A stretch of DNA of 23,397 nt from Corallochytrium limacisporum (taxonomy: Eukaryota > Opisthokonta): contig PDIP01000016.1 of the NCBI GenBank assembly GCA_002811645.1, positions 176,782-200,178 on the forward strand, written 5' to 3'. Of this stretch, positions 9,302 through 17,343 are shown in pieces. Positions within the stretch are counted from its first letter, which is position 1. Each line of letters begins with the position of its first letter. The notes beneath the pieces were generated by a model. That model did not search any database. It worked only from the letters and a program-made list of their open reading frames with translations, and was not told the DNA's origin. Both the position numbers and the translations under genes were made by a program.

Positions 9302-10348
9302 ATGGCACGGCTACGTCGTGCTATTATCAAGTCTTACTCCGTTGAGCAGCAGCCTAAAAAGCATGTTGTATACAAAATCGAATGTGCCGACAGCGACGGG
9401 ACAACCTGGACAGTCTTCCGGCGGTACAGCGACTTTGTTAATTTGGACACAGTGTTAAAACGAAAGTACGATCTCCCACAGTTGCCTCCGAAGCGGCTCT
9501 TTGGGAATTTTGACGAGGAACATATTGAACAGAGGTGGAGTGCTCTAGAGGGTTACCTTCAGCACCTTGTGCACTCTGTCGATGGTCTAAGCGGAGAACC
9601 AGTGGTACAGCGGTTCCTGGAACTCGTGCAAGACGATTACCTCAGCAATATGGGACAGAAGCACAGAAGTGAAAAGGGTGGACCATTCGTGTGGAAAGAT
9701 ATGTGGCAAGAGGCTGAGAACGACTGTCTCAACGCACAGCAAATGCTCAGCAGTCGCCAGCAAGCGATCAGTCAGGGCAGAGATCCGCAGGTGTCAATTG
9801 TGGATGTTAAGGTGGCTTTGGGAACTATTGATGAGAAACTTGAACAGCTCCGTAATGCTATTGATCGCGACACAGATGGGAGCCAGGTGGCCCAGAGCGA
9901 AATTCAGCGGCGCGAAGGCAAGATGCAACAGATTCGTGACTACAAAGAGCAGATAAACCGTATGCTCAACAAGAGCACACATATGAGCAAAGAACGGAAC
10001 GACCTGCTTGGAAGCACTACTGAGCAGCGGTCCCTGGGAGGTGCCGGAAGGAGCAAATCGTCTGGAGGCAGGGCCTGGGGTGCAGCTGCACTTCAACCGC
10101 GGGACACCACCGATCTGTCAGACCGACAGGTCGTCGACATGCAACGGGAAACTATGCAGGAGCAAGACCAGCAGCTTGATGTGTTGCTCGACTCCGTCAG
10201 GAAACAAAAGCACATCGCCACGTCGATTGGTACCGAATTGGATGAACAAAATCGCATGCTGGATGATCTGAACGCACGAACGGAACAGACCAGCTCAAGA
10301 CTGAATCGGGTGACCGGTCAGGTCGACTATCTGCGCAAGCATGGATAG
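9302..10348 (+). CDS. PX-domain Qc-SNARE without membrane anchor (Vam7-like)
   Basis: The 348-aa protein joins an N-terminal PX domain (about 5-112) to a C-terminal SNARE motif (about 281-346). The PX domain shows FRRYSDF at 39-45, LPPKRLFG at 61-68 and Arg78 before the GYLQHLV helix. These match the phosphoinositide pocket, normally for PI3P on endosomal or vacuolar membranes. The middle (about 135-235) is helical and resembles the N-terminal region of syntaxin-8/SYP5-type Qc SNAREs. The SNARE motif carries the zero-layer Gln316 in ELDEQNRMLDDL, typical of Qc. No transmembrane segment follows and the protein ends at KHG, as in yeast Vam7. The inferred role is endolysosome or vacuole fusion, with recruitment through PX. 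ATG at 9302 sits in an ACCATGG context. Residues 236-275 are Gly/Ser-rich linker. The gene converges on the small gene at 10469 with a 120-bp gap. Confidence 0.92.
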   Translation: MARLRRAIIKSYSVEQQPKKHVVYKIECADSDGTTWTVFRRYSDFVNLDTVLKRKYDLPQLPPKRLFGNFDEEHIEQRWSALEGYLQHLVHSVDGLSGEPVVQRFLELVQDDYLSNMGQKHRSEKGGPFVWKDMWQEAENDCLNAQQMLSSRQQAISQGRDPQVSIVDVKVALGTIDEKLEQLRNAIDRDTDGSQVAQSEIQRREGKMQQIRDYKEQINRMLNKSTHMSKERNDLLGSTTEQRSLGGAGRSKSSGGRAWGAAALQPRDTTDLSDRQVVDMQRETMQEQDQQLDVLLDSVRKQKHIATSIGTELDEQNRMLDDLNARTEQTSSRLNRVTGQVDYLRKHG

Positions 10349-10468
10349 AGGAACTCAGAATTGTAGAAGCAGAGATAAAACTTGTCTTAGTAGCTAACTG
10401 CAACCTTTGAAAATTTAAAAAATGCTATTCTGTTTTCTTTGTGCTATAATATTTGTGATTCAGTAGTG

Positions 10469-10732
10469 TCAATCATCGTCATCCTCATAGACGAATACTT
10501 CCGTCTCCTCCAGGAAGGAGCAAACGACTGCGGCGGTTTCAGCGCCTGTGTAGAGTCCAACACCGAGGACGAGAATGACCATGGGGAGATCGAAATTAAT
10601 ACCACCCCGGGGCAGCTCAGGATTGCGGTTAAAGGTGGCTAGATTCATTGGTCGTCCGAAAGCATTCCGAACTGCATGCTGCCGACTGGCATGGTTGAGG
10701 GTACGGGATGCTACCTGGCGAAGAAGTGACAT
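10469..10732 (-). CDS. Small single-span protein, likely mitochondrial
   Basis: An ATG-initiated 87-aa frame fills the alternating minus-strand slot between the PX-SNARE and STRAD-like genes. The first 28 residues are rich in Arg, Ser and Ala with no acidic residue, like a mitochondrial presequence. One hydrophobic segment lies at about 49-72 (LPMVILVLGVGLYTGAETAA). The tail is strongly acidic and ends in four Asp. Size and layout resemble small nuclear-encoded respiratory-chain subunits. The GG..D..M..L.LG pattern is reminiscent of COX7a/COX7c-type subunits, but the match is too weak to name it. The alternative is an unrelated small inner-membrane protein. It is judged real because of its ATG, its composition and its regular spacing to its neighbours. 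Confidence 0.6.
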   Translation of the reverse strand: MSLLRQVASRTLNHASRQHAVRNAFGRPMNLATFNRNPELPRGGINFDLPMVILVLGVGLYTGAETAAVVCSFLEETEVFVYEDDDD

Positions 10733-11744
10733 GTTCCGGTACTATGTTCTATTCTATAAGACGATACCTTTGGCCCTTGATCTTCACAAATTCCTCTTAA
10801 TTTCCACTGTTGAACGAATGGTTTCCTATAAAGTGTACTCGCCCAATATTGGCAGTGAAACAGATAAACAGGCAGCGTCAAGATCTCCCTCTTGCTTCCT
10901 ACACTGAGCAAGAGTAAAATTCGATGTGTACATAATTAAGCACACTCTGAAGTAGATCAATCTTCGAGTATTTGTGCGACCCGGGCCCTCAGTCTAACCC
11001 CATTAACCGTGGCAAGGCCAGTGGCCACAAACTCGGTACATCCCTTAAAGGAATCGTTTCGCACTGGCTTTGCAAAGGTCACGGAACGGCTCCGAACCCA
11101 ATTGCCTGGGAGTGTTCCTTTTCGGCGCCCAATAATTCTGTCCAACCGCGCGATCTTCGATCCGTACGGACAGCAACGGAAACTGGTAGTGAAGGAGCCG
11201 AGTGGGGACGAGGCAAGCGACGACCGAAGAAACTGTTTACCCTTTTTCCGACTGCTCCGCTATGAAACCGCTCTTCGGAAAACAACCAAACCCTCACACC
11301 CCAGCCCCCTCCACTTCCCATAATCTTTTGGGCGCCCGAACGGTTGCTGGAGCAAGGGACGGCTGGGGTGCCTCCCCCCTCCCCCTGCTAGGCGGTCCCG
11401 CCGCACCGCTCAGCCAGGGCCCCGAAGGGAGCCCGGGCAAAGGGAACTCGGCGGTCTCACGGGGTCCAGGGTGCTGCATCCAACGACTTTCTTACTGTAT
11501 TTGCTGCGGTTGTTGAGCAGGGGGCTAATATGGTATTTGAGATAGAGTAGAGAGCCATCTTGATAGAGTTAAATGGATTTTGTTGTTCGCAATTCGTGAA
11601 AAGAGACCATACGGCAATATCACGCACCAAGGTTCAAAATGCCAAAGAAGCAGTCCTTGGTAACAGGTTCTAAGTGTTTTTAGCATGGGATAATTGACGT
11701 TGATGAATGGATATCTGGACACTGACAGATAACCTATATCAAAT
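10733..11744. promoter_or_regulatory. Divergent intergenic region, small gene / STRAD-like
   Basis: This 1012-bp region, the longest divergent gap, must hold both promoters. Frames are open on both strands around 10957-11323, but none of these starts with ATG and none resembles a family. A GC-rich, pyrimidine-rich stretch spans 11270-11470. Just before the STRAD-like ATG, at 11712-11731, TATCTG and CAGATA form a 6-bp inverted repeat with an 8-nt loop, a possible 5'-leader hairpin. Confidence 0.5.
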
Positions 11745-13085
11745 ATGAACACATCCGGTCAGTCATTGACCTCATCGGAAGCTCCACGGTGGAGGAGCCG
11801 GTCGTACCTAACTCGAACAGACTCGGACACCGACACCGCCGTGTCTGCAATCTTTAGAACGGGCAGCAAGTTCAGCAACTCGGAATTCATTTTCGGAGAC
11901 TACTCTGTAGACCTTGAGGAATATGAGTTCCTGTCGGTAATTGGGTACAGCAGCGTGAGCGGTGAAGCCAGTGTGTATCTGGCTAAGTACCTACCACGGG
12001 AAGAGTTTGTAGCTGTCAAGGTCGTAGATGTTGAGGCGATCAAACCATACCGATTGGAACAGAAGCTAAAGGAACTATATTTTTTGCGAGAGATGACTCA
12101 TCCGAACATTGCCAACTTTCACGTCTGCTTCGTGAAGGAACAAATTCTGTACATAGTGATGCCCTATATGAGCGGAGGCAGCTGCCTGAATGTAATGCTG
12201 AACGCTCACCCTAACGGTTTCAATGAGATTGTCATTGCCAGTATTCTGAAAGAAGTATTGAAGGCAGTACTGTGCATGCACAATGCGGGCTACCTGCACA
12301 GGAACATTAAGGCAGCCAATATCCTGTTGAGCGAGAAAGGTGTCGTTAAGCTAGCCGATTTCCGAAACATCATCAGCGTCTACAGAAACGGAGAGCAGCT
12401 CAAGGCACTATACGACTACCGGGGAACGAACCCGCTGTCCACTCCATGGCTGGCGCCTGAAGTGCTACGGCAGGACATGCACGGCTACAACATGGCTGCT
12501 GATATCTTCAATATTGGCGTATTGGCCCTTGAACTCGCCTTCGGTAAGGCCCCCTTCGAAGACGTTCTTCCTTCCAAATTGCTCCTCTTCAAACTCCGTT
12601 TCCCACCGCCAACCGTGGAGGACTGTAATGCTGCGGTTGGCAGGAAGTGTTCGAAGGCCTTCCGTTCGTTCGTAAACTCATGCCTACGGCATGGTCCAGA
12701 GCGGAGGCCGTCCATTCGCAAACTCCTTGGACATCCCTTCATCAAGGCAGCTCGGCGCAAGCGAATTCAAGTCCTATCTGAATTGTTTGTGGACATGGTG
12801 CCCCTACCCGAACGTCCGGTTATGTACTTCCGGGACGACATCGAGGCTAGCGCTGAGTTCTACGGTGACGATGGCGAGGTACTGCAGGAGGAAGATGAGG
12901 ACGTGAGAGAGGAAGATGAAGTGTATGAACACGAAGAAGGCCCCTTTATTGCAGGCAACGGCATACCCCCAAACACAGACGGCTGGTCCCTGTCTGAGGA
13001 GGAGGACGATGATGATGAGGAGGATGGTCCGGCTGAAGCTGAGGCAGTAGACGGAATGACGGCCGAAGCAAATGAGGACGCATGA
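11745..13085 (+). CDS. STRAD-like pseudokinase
   Basis: The 446-aa protein has one kinase-like domain (about 58-335) with STRAD-specific wording. Examples are GYLHRNIKAANILL (182-195), TPWLAPEVLRQDMHGYNMAADIF (two parts, 233-255), the GKAPFEDV helix (267-274), RRPSIRKLLGHPFIK (320-334) and a basic RRKR end. In animals STRAD binds LKB1 and MO25 and activates LKB1 allosterically. The catalytic HRD is HRN (185-187) and DFG is DFR (205-207), so phosphotransfer is unlikely. However the beta-3 Lys (VAVK, Lys92) and the DFG Asp205 remain, and both are lost in human STRAD. The glycine loop is weak (GYSSVSGEA). The C-terminal tail (about 366-446) is highly acidic and contains DGWSLSEEE. It lacks the terminal WEF that STRAD-alpha uses to dock MO25. 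ATG at 11745 is the first in frame. No LKB1 or MO25 gene lies in the window. Confidence 0.88.
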   Translation: MNTSGQSLTSSEAPRWRSRSYLTRTDSDTDTAVSAIFRTGSKFSNSEFIFGDYSVDLEEYEFLSVIGYSSVSGEASVYLAKYLPREEFVAVKVVDVEAIKPYRLEQKLKELYFLREMTHPNIANFHVCFVKEQILYIVMPYMSGGSCLNVMLNAHPNGFNEIVIASILKEVLKAVLCMHNAGYLHRNIKAANILLSEKGVVKLADFRNIISVYRNGEQLKALYDYRGTNPLSTPWLAPEVLRQDMHGYNMAADIFNIGVLALELAFGKAPFEDVLPSKLLLFKLRFPPPTVEDCNAAVGRKCSKAFRSFVNSCLRHGPERRPSIRKLLGHPFIKAARRKRIQVLSELFVDMVPLPERPVMYFRDDIEASAEFYGDDGEVLQEEDEDVREEDEVYEHEEGPFIAGNGIPPNTDGWSLSEEEDDDDEEDGPAEAEAVDGMTAEANEDA

Positions 13086-13089
13086 AACA

Positions 13090-13095
13090 AATAAA
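13090..13095 (+). terminator. AATAAA polyadenylation signal for STRAD-like gene
   Basis: A canonical AATAAA begins 5 nt after the TGA stop, implying a very short 3' UTR. The convergent OXNAD1-like stop codon is about 100 bp beyond. Confidence 0.5.
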
Positions 13096-13193
13096 AATGC
13101 ATTGTACATAATGTGTGATTACATACTGCTAGACTAGTGTCACAATTACTTCTTTGTATGTTGCTACTAAGCTGGTCCTATCCTGCCATGACC

Positions 13194-14108
13194 CTACCAC
13201 CACTTCTCGTAATGAATCTGTTTATCGGTTACGCTTTCTTCGTTAAGCAATTTGTGCAAGTGTTCTGCCATGGCCGGTGGACCGCACAGATACACTTGGC
13301 AAGCCGAAATATCGTGCCGAGAAAGCGCCTCTCGTAGGACAGCGCCGTTGATCCTACCCTGACTGATGTGTGGTGCGCGCAGATCCTTCGCTGCGGCATC
13401 ACGAGTCACCCGGAGGTCAAGGTGTACTTCAATCGGAGGGATGTTTCGAGCATTAACCTTCTCAAGTACCGACACAATCTCCTGATAGAAAAGCATCTCT
13501 TCCAGAGAGCTCGCACTGTAGATCAAGGCCATGCGTTTCGGTCCGTCGCTGCCCAGCTCTATGGAATGCTTAAATATGCTAACTATTGGGTTAATACCTA
13601 CACCACCTGCCAACAAAAGCAGATCCGCTGATGCATAATTGTCCACATAGAAAGTACCTCCACTCCGCACAAAAACCTCCGCACCGGGTGTGCACTGTTC
13701 ATGGACCCAGGTCGCAGGGCGATGGCGCGATCGCTTGATTGCGAGGTCGAACATTCCGCGCGTCTGCAACAGCCGAGGTGTGGAACACATACTAAACCCA
13801 GCCACAACGTCTTCATCATAGTAGGGAATGTAAAAATCAACCCACTGCCCTGGCTTAAAGCTAAATCTTAGATCAGTCGTATACATTTTCAAAACTTTCA
13901 CAGTCGGAGTGGGCTGTGAGATGTCCTTGACCACCGCAGGACTGAAGCCTGGTGGAATTTTGGGTATCTTGGAGCGCCAGTTCTCGTCCTTATCGTTCTT
14001 ATTTTCATCGGTTGTGTACATCTTGCTCATGTACCTGCAAAAATGGTACCAGTTGCCTCTACTTCCTACAGTCTTTGCTGCAATTGTCCGATGCACCACA
14101 GGCAACAT
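13194..14108 (-). CDS. OXNAD1: OXNAD1-like flavin/NAD oxidoreductase
   Basis: The 304-aa protein is a ferredoxin-reductase-fold oxidoreductase matching the OXNAD1 family, whose members are poorly characterised and probably mitochondrial. The FAD half has FKPGQWVDFYIP (84-95) and GFSMCSTP (104-111), which is this family's version of the RxYS flavin motif. The NAD half has LLLLAGGVGINPIVSI (163-178), YSASSLEEMLFY (197-208) and VYLCGPPAM (272-280). The chain ends in EKWW (301-304), a characteristic family terminus with a terminal aromatic like that which stacks on flavin in ferredoxin reductases. The first 30 residues are basic with few acids, consistent with a mitochondrial targeting peptide. 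ATG is at 14108. The gene converges on the STRAD-like gene (108-bp gap) and diverges from the LURP-one-like gene. The reaction is not known for the family. Confidence 0.9.
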   Translation of the reverse strand: MLPVVHRTIAAKTVGSRGNWYHFCRYMSKMYTTDENKNDKDENWRSKIPKIPPGFSPAVVKDISQPTPTVKVLKMYTTDLRFSFKPGQWVDFYIPYYDEDVVAGFSMCSTPRLLQTRGMFDLAIKRSRHRPATWVHEQCTPGAEVFVRSGGTFYVDNYASADLLLLAGGVGINPIVSIFKHSIELGSDGPKRMALIYSASSLEEMLFYQEIVSVLEKVNARNIPPIEVHLDLRVTRDAAAKDLRAPHISQGRINGAVLREALSRHDISACQVYLCGPPAMAEHLHKLLNEESVTDKQIHYEKWW

Positions 14109-14708
14109 TGTTTACCCTTCACATCACCGTTCCATCTTTACGGTGCTCAGAGAGGACAATACCTCAACTAGTGAGACAGTATAACAACATGAAGAGCTTA
14201 CAATCGGCTCAGACGTCGAGAAAGTAACGCAATGGAAAGGACTTGGTGGGCGCACTTATTGAACAACCTTTCTTGGATCCCAGCCATTTTTCCCCGTCCC
14301 GACCCGGTCCGGTCGCGGCACGAAGGGTTCGACAGCAACTCACCGCAATGGGCACGGCCGGAAGAGGACCTCTCCGTTTTGCGATGGGTCGGTCCTGTTT
14401 TTCAATCCCCCTCCCTCAGAGTCCCCCGGTCGGGCATCAGTTCCCGAGCGCGTTCGATCGACGAAGCGGCAGAAACGTCAGAGCGGGCTTACAGCAATCA
14501 AAGAACCGCAATGCTTTCAAATTTTACTTCGCAATCGAGTGTAAGTTCTGGGATTCCTACGCGTCACGACGTTATCCACAGGGATTCAATTTCGACTGGT
14601 GTGCTGGTAAAGAAGGATCATTGTCTCCAAGTAGCTTATGCAAGAGTGACCGATCCATGTTAAGCGCCTGATAGATCGCCTGACAGAGAGGAGACAAATT
14701 TTGCCGGC
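14109..14708. promoter_or_regulatory. Divergent intergenic region, OXNAD1 / LURP-one-like
   Basis: The shortest divergent gap (600 bp). Two overlapping plus-strand frames of about 143 codons cover 14232-14671, one from an ATG at 14232 and one from a non-ATG start, but neither resembles a protein family and they end before the downstream ATG. They would be upstream frames if the leader starts that early. A GC-rich core lies at 14290-14370. No TATA or CCAAT element was recognised. Confidence 0.5.
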
Positions 14709-15647
14709 ATGGCCGACGCCAAGAAAAGGGCCGCTATGGCCGAAATCGAGCGCATGCAGAGCGACCCTGACTACGTTCTGGAGGTCGCGATCGGTCCACC
14801 CATGCCCGACCTGAAGCCCCAGGATCCGGAGAAGACAATCAAGTATGCGGGCAAGTTCTTGAAGGAGAATACGCGCTTCATATTCAAAAAGGCTCATCTA
14901 TCCAGAGACGATTACCGAATCTTTGATTCAAAGGGCCAGTTGGTGCTGGTCAGTCACCATGAGGGTAAGAATCCTTACGATTCCCTGGATCCCTACAACG
15001 TTGGCAGTGATCAGACACGATGGGGATCATTGGGCGAACTTAAGAGTTTATGCGAAGTCACCGGATACCATGGTATGCCTCGCTTTAAGGTCAGACCCGT
15101 CAATATGACCATGCATGGACGTCAGCGGGTGATAGACTTGTCCTCCAATAAGGTAATTCTCAATGTTGCGAAGCAGAGCCGGGTTTCGACCATGAGTGTA
15201 CGACATAGTTACGAGGTCAACGACGGAGACAACAAGGACCCAGATATCTACCGGATCGTGGCAGATATGTCAGGACGGACATTCATGTGGATAAATGAAA
15301 ACGATGAGCAGTGTGTCTTTGTTCAGAAGCCTACCAAGACGCTGATTCTAAATGCAGCGATGGGAAAAGGATCGGAACTGACTATCGACATTGCTGAAGG
15401 TATGGACTGGACTGCGGTTCTGGCTGGTCTGATTGCCATGAAGCAGGTCGGCGAGCACCTGGTCAAGGATGTCCTCGATAACTTTGTGGTTGAGCCGCTG
15501 ACAGAACGTTTCATTGACACTGCAGTGGAAGCCACCGGCACAGAGGAAGTCTACCACCAAGCCCAGCAAACGCAGGATTCTTTCACACACTACGTGAAGA
15601 GTAACCACCACACGATCGAACTCATCCAGAAAAACTTCTTCAGCTGA
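14709..15647 (+). CDS. LURP-one / scramblase-type tubby-fold protein
   Basis: The 312-aa protein has the strand order of the tubby C-terminal-like fold shared by LURP-one-related proteins and phospholipid scramblases. YRIFDSKGQLVLVSH (69-83) is the opening strand pair. VNMTMHGRQRVIDLSSNKVI (131-150) follows, then IYRIVADMSGRTFMWIN (180-196) and a closing hydrophobic helix GMDWTAVLAGLIAMKQVG (231-248) that packs in the barrel. A charged helical N-terminus (1-60) precedes it. A C-terminal extension of about 60 residues (250-312), predicted helical, follows. Molecular function is unknown; phosphoinositide or membrane binding is the usual suggestion for the fold. ATG at 14709 is the first in frame and has G at +4. 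The gene converges on SKP1 with a 245-bp gap. The subfamily cannot be decided by eye. Confidence 0.7.
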   Translation: MADAKKRAAMAEIERMQSDPDYVLEVAIGPPMPDLKPQDPEKTIKYAGKFLKENTRFIFKKAHLSRDDYRIFDSKGQLVLVSHHEGKNPYDSLDPYNVGSDQTRWGSLGELKSLCEVTGYHGMPRFKVRPVNMTMHGRQRVIDLSSNKVILNVAKQSRVSTMSVRHSYEVNDGDNKDPDIYRIVADMSGRTFMWINENDEQCVFVQKPTKTLILNAAMGKGSELTIDIAEGMDWTAVLAGLIAMKQVGEHLVKDVLDNFVVEPLTERFIDTAVEATGTEEVYHQAQQTQDSFTHYVKSNHHTIELIQKNFFS

Positions 15648-15892
15648 ATTGTTGTTGACGGTAAGCTCCGTACATGCATGTACATCCAATCAGTTTCACT
15701 TAGTCGTAAATATTTAGATTCCATTTAATGATCTTTAGGAGTTTGATCACTCATGTGAGTGTTATCTTTCCCAGACTCACACACAAACGGGTGATTCTTG
15801 AATAATCCTTACCAGGGACCCTACAAGCCTCCCAATGGCAGCGATGTTTCCACATTGTTTTTATAAAGGAAGAGACAAACCCCATACGCGTT

Positions 15893-16384
15893 TTAGTTCT
15901 CCTCACACCACTGGTTCTCCTTCTTGACCTCTTCCTCTTCCTCCGGTGTGAAGTCGTTCTTGATATTGAAAGTCTTACGGATCTCCTCCGCCTTCTTTCC
16001 CTTAATCATCTGTGCCACGGTTTTGCAGGTAAGGTCCAGCATGGGTTTGATATCCAAGTAGTTTGCTGCCAAGATCAGCTCAAAAAGAGTTCCCTGGTCA
16101 ACGCGGCAAAATTCTGTGTCCCAAGGGTCGGTGTCGTCGTTCTTGTTCCGTACATCGTCCTCGTCGGCAGGGGTGACGTCGTCTTTATGGTGCTTGCAGT
16201 ATTGGATCACCTTGTCGAGGATAGTTCCGCTGACATTAGGCAGTGGCACAGGTGTAGCCTCGTCCTCAGTACCCAGATCCTCAAGCATGTTCTTAATTGT
16301 CACCGATTTGCAGGCAACGCTGGCGGGCACATCGAACTCCACGCCATCTGACGCGATAAGTTTCACAGTCTGCTCTTGCCCCAT
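15893..16384 (-). CDS. SKP1: SKP1, SCF ubiquitin ligase adaptor
   Basis: The 163-aa protein is a full-length SKP1, which links F-box proteins to cullin-1 in SCF ubiquitin ligases. The N-terminal BTB/POZ-like half starts [13 protein letters not shown] (7-19). An acidic loop (71-86) leads to [20 protein letters not shown] (89-108), then [20 protein letters not shown] (109-128) and the F-box-binding tail [20 protein letters not shown] (133-152), ending NQWCEEN. Pro147 in FTPEEE aligns with Dictyostelium Pro143, which is hydroxylated and then glycosylated; human and yeast SKP1 lack this proline. ATG is at 16384. A TATTTAA-like element lies about 45 bp upstream. The gene diverges from ALG8. Confidence 0.97.
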   Translation of the reverse strand: MGQEQTVKLIASDGVEFDVPASVACKSVTIKNMLEDLGTEDEATPVPLPNVSGTILDKVIQYCKHHKDDVTPADEDDVRNKNDDTDPWDTEFCRVDQGTLFELILAANYLDIKPMLDLTCKTVAQMIKGKKAEEIRKTFNIKNDFTPEEEEEVKKENQWCEEN

Positions 16385-17343
16385 ATTTAGTGTTTGTCAA
16401 TTGTTTTAGTTTACTTCAGCAATTTTTCTCTTAAATAAAGTGTCCTTTGTAGTGCTGCGTTTCCCGCGCACTGTCTTAGATTAATACTTTGACCCGTTGA
16501 ATAGTGGATGACCGCAGCCTATAATAGATCGAGAACAATTTACGCAAGCTTACTCAAATACGACAAAACATAAATTATGTCGCTTTCTATGCCACTGAGA
16601 AAGGTGTTCCAAGTGCACAAAAATTTAACGCAAAACTGAAATGCGAGTTGTGCCCTTACCATTCACTTCTACAAACCTTCCAAGAGACTAAACGAAACAC
16701 AAACGGCAACATGCAATGGTGTATGTTCATCGCTGGCCCACAAGCGCCTGCCGTCCAACCCCCCTGCGTGTGCAGGCCCTGTCCCGTCTCCTCGGCCAGC
16801 GTTCGCAGCAACTGTCGGTGGTATCCAATCCGCCCTTGCGACGAACCAGCAGGCGTCGACCATAAGCACAGGAAAGCACCAGTACAATTTGTATCGAAAC
16901 CGAGATGGTCCCAGATTGCAGGGCCCTTCCACTCTCAACAGTTTTTCTCCGGCGCGAACAGCATAATTATCCGGACCTTTCATAAATGCTTAAACGTTCT
17001 AACTGAATTTATGACTAAATCTAAATTTTATATACTGACATTGTAATAATGGAGAGCATGGTGACCAAAGGGTCCTTGACTCCACGCAACAACTGGCGGG
17101 AGGGCACGGGTCTCACACTGAGATCGTCCCGCCAAGCAAGGTCCTTCAAGTGGAATATGGAGCCTGTGGAAAAAACACTAGATGGCAGGTAGCAGAAAGA
17201 TGCCGCCGGTTCAGTACTAGCCGTGCCCTGGTGAAATATGTTTTCGACATGATTGACAGAGGCAAGAAGAGTGTACTCTCGTGATAGATGGTGGTGCGTA
17301 CAGACGAGACAGATCTGATCACGTTCATTCTGAAGGACAAATA
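16385..17343. promoter_or_regulatory. Divergent intergenic region, SKP1 / ALG8
   Basis: This 959-bp stretch separates the SKP1 and ALG8 starts and must hold both promoters. The middle (16480-16680) is AT-rich. A GC-richer island lies at 16730-16860. A TATATA at about 17029-17034 precedes the short ORF at 17049 and could be the ALG8 core promoter. No other family-like coding sequence was found. Confidence 0.55.
17049..17192 (+). CDS. Candidate 47-codon upstream ORF before ALG8
   Basis: An ATG at 17049 (second in-frame ATG three codons later) opens 47 codons ending at TAG 17190-17192, about 150 nt before the ALG8 ATG. The peptide is basic and polar and matches nothing known. Donor-like GGCAG|GTAGCA at 17189 and acceptor-like TTGACAG at 17253-17259 would excise 71 nt, extending the frame to a 54-aa product stopping at 17284. 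A second frame is also open across the same DNA without an ATG. It could be a translational uORF of ALG8, a tiny gene, or chance. Confidence 0.25.
   Translation: MESMVTKGSLTPRNNWREGTGLTLRSSRQARSFKWNMEPVEKTLDGR

Noticed and set aside
10957-11323. Open frames on both strands with protein-like composition in the small-gene/STRAD gap
   Set aside because: Neither has an ATG start, both strands are open at once, and no family similarity is seen.
14232-14671. Two overlapping plus-strand frames of about 143 codons in the OXNAD1/LURP-one gap
   Set aside because: Both frames are open over the same bases, composition is promoter-like, and no motif is recognised.
17281-17343. GTG-initiated N-terminal extension of ALG8
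   Set aside because: Nuclear genes normally start at ATG. The first ATG is 17344, and the extra 21 residues resemble no ALG8 N-terminus.
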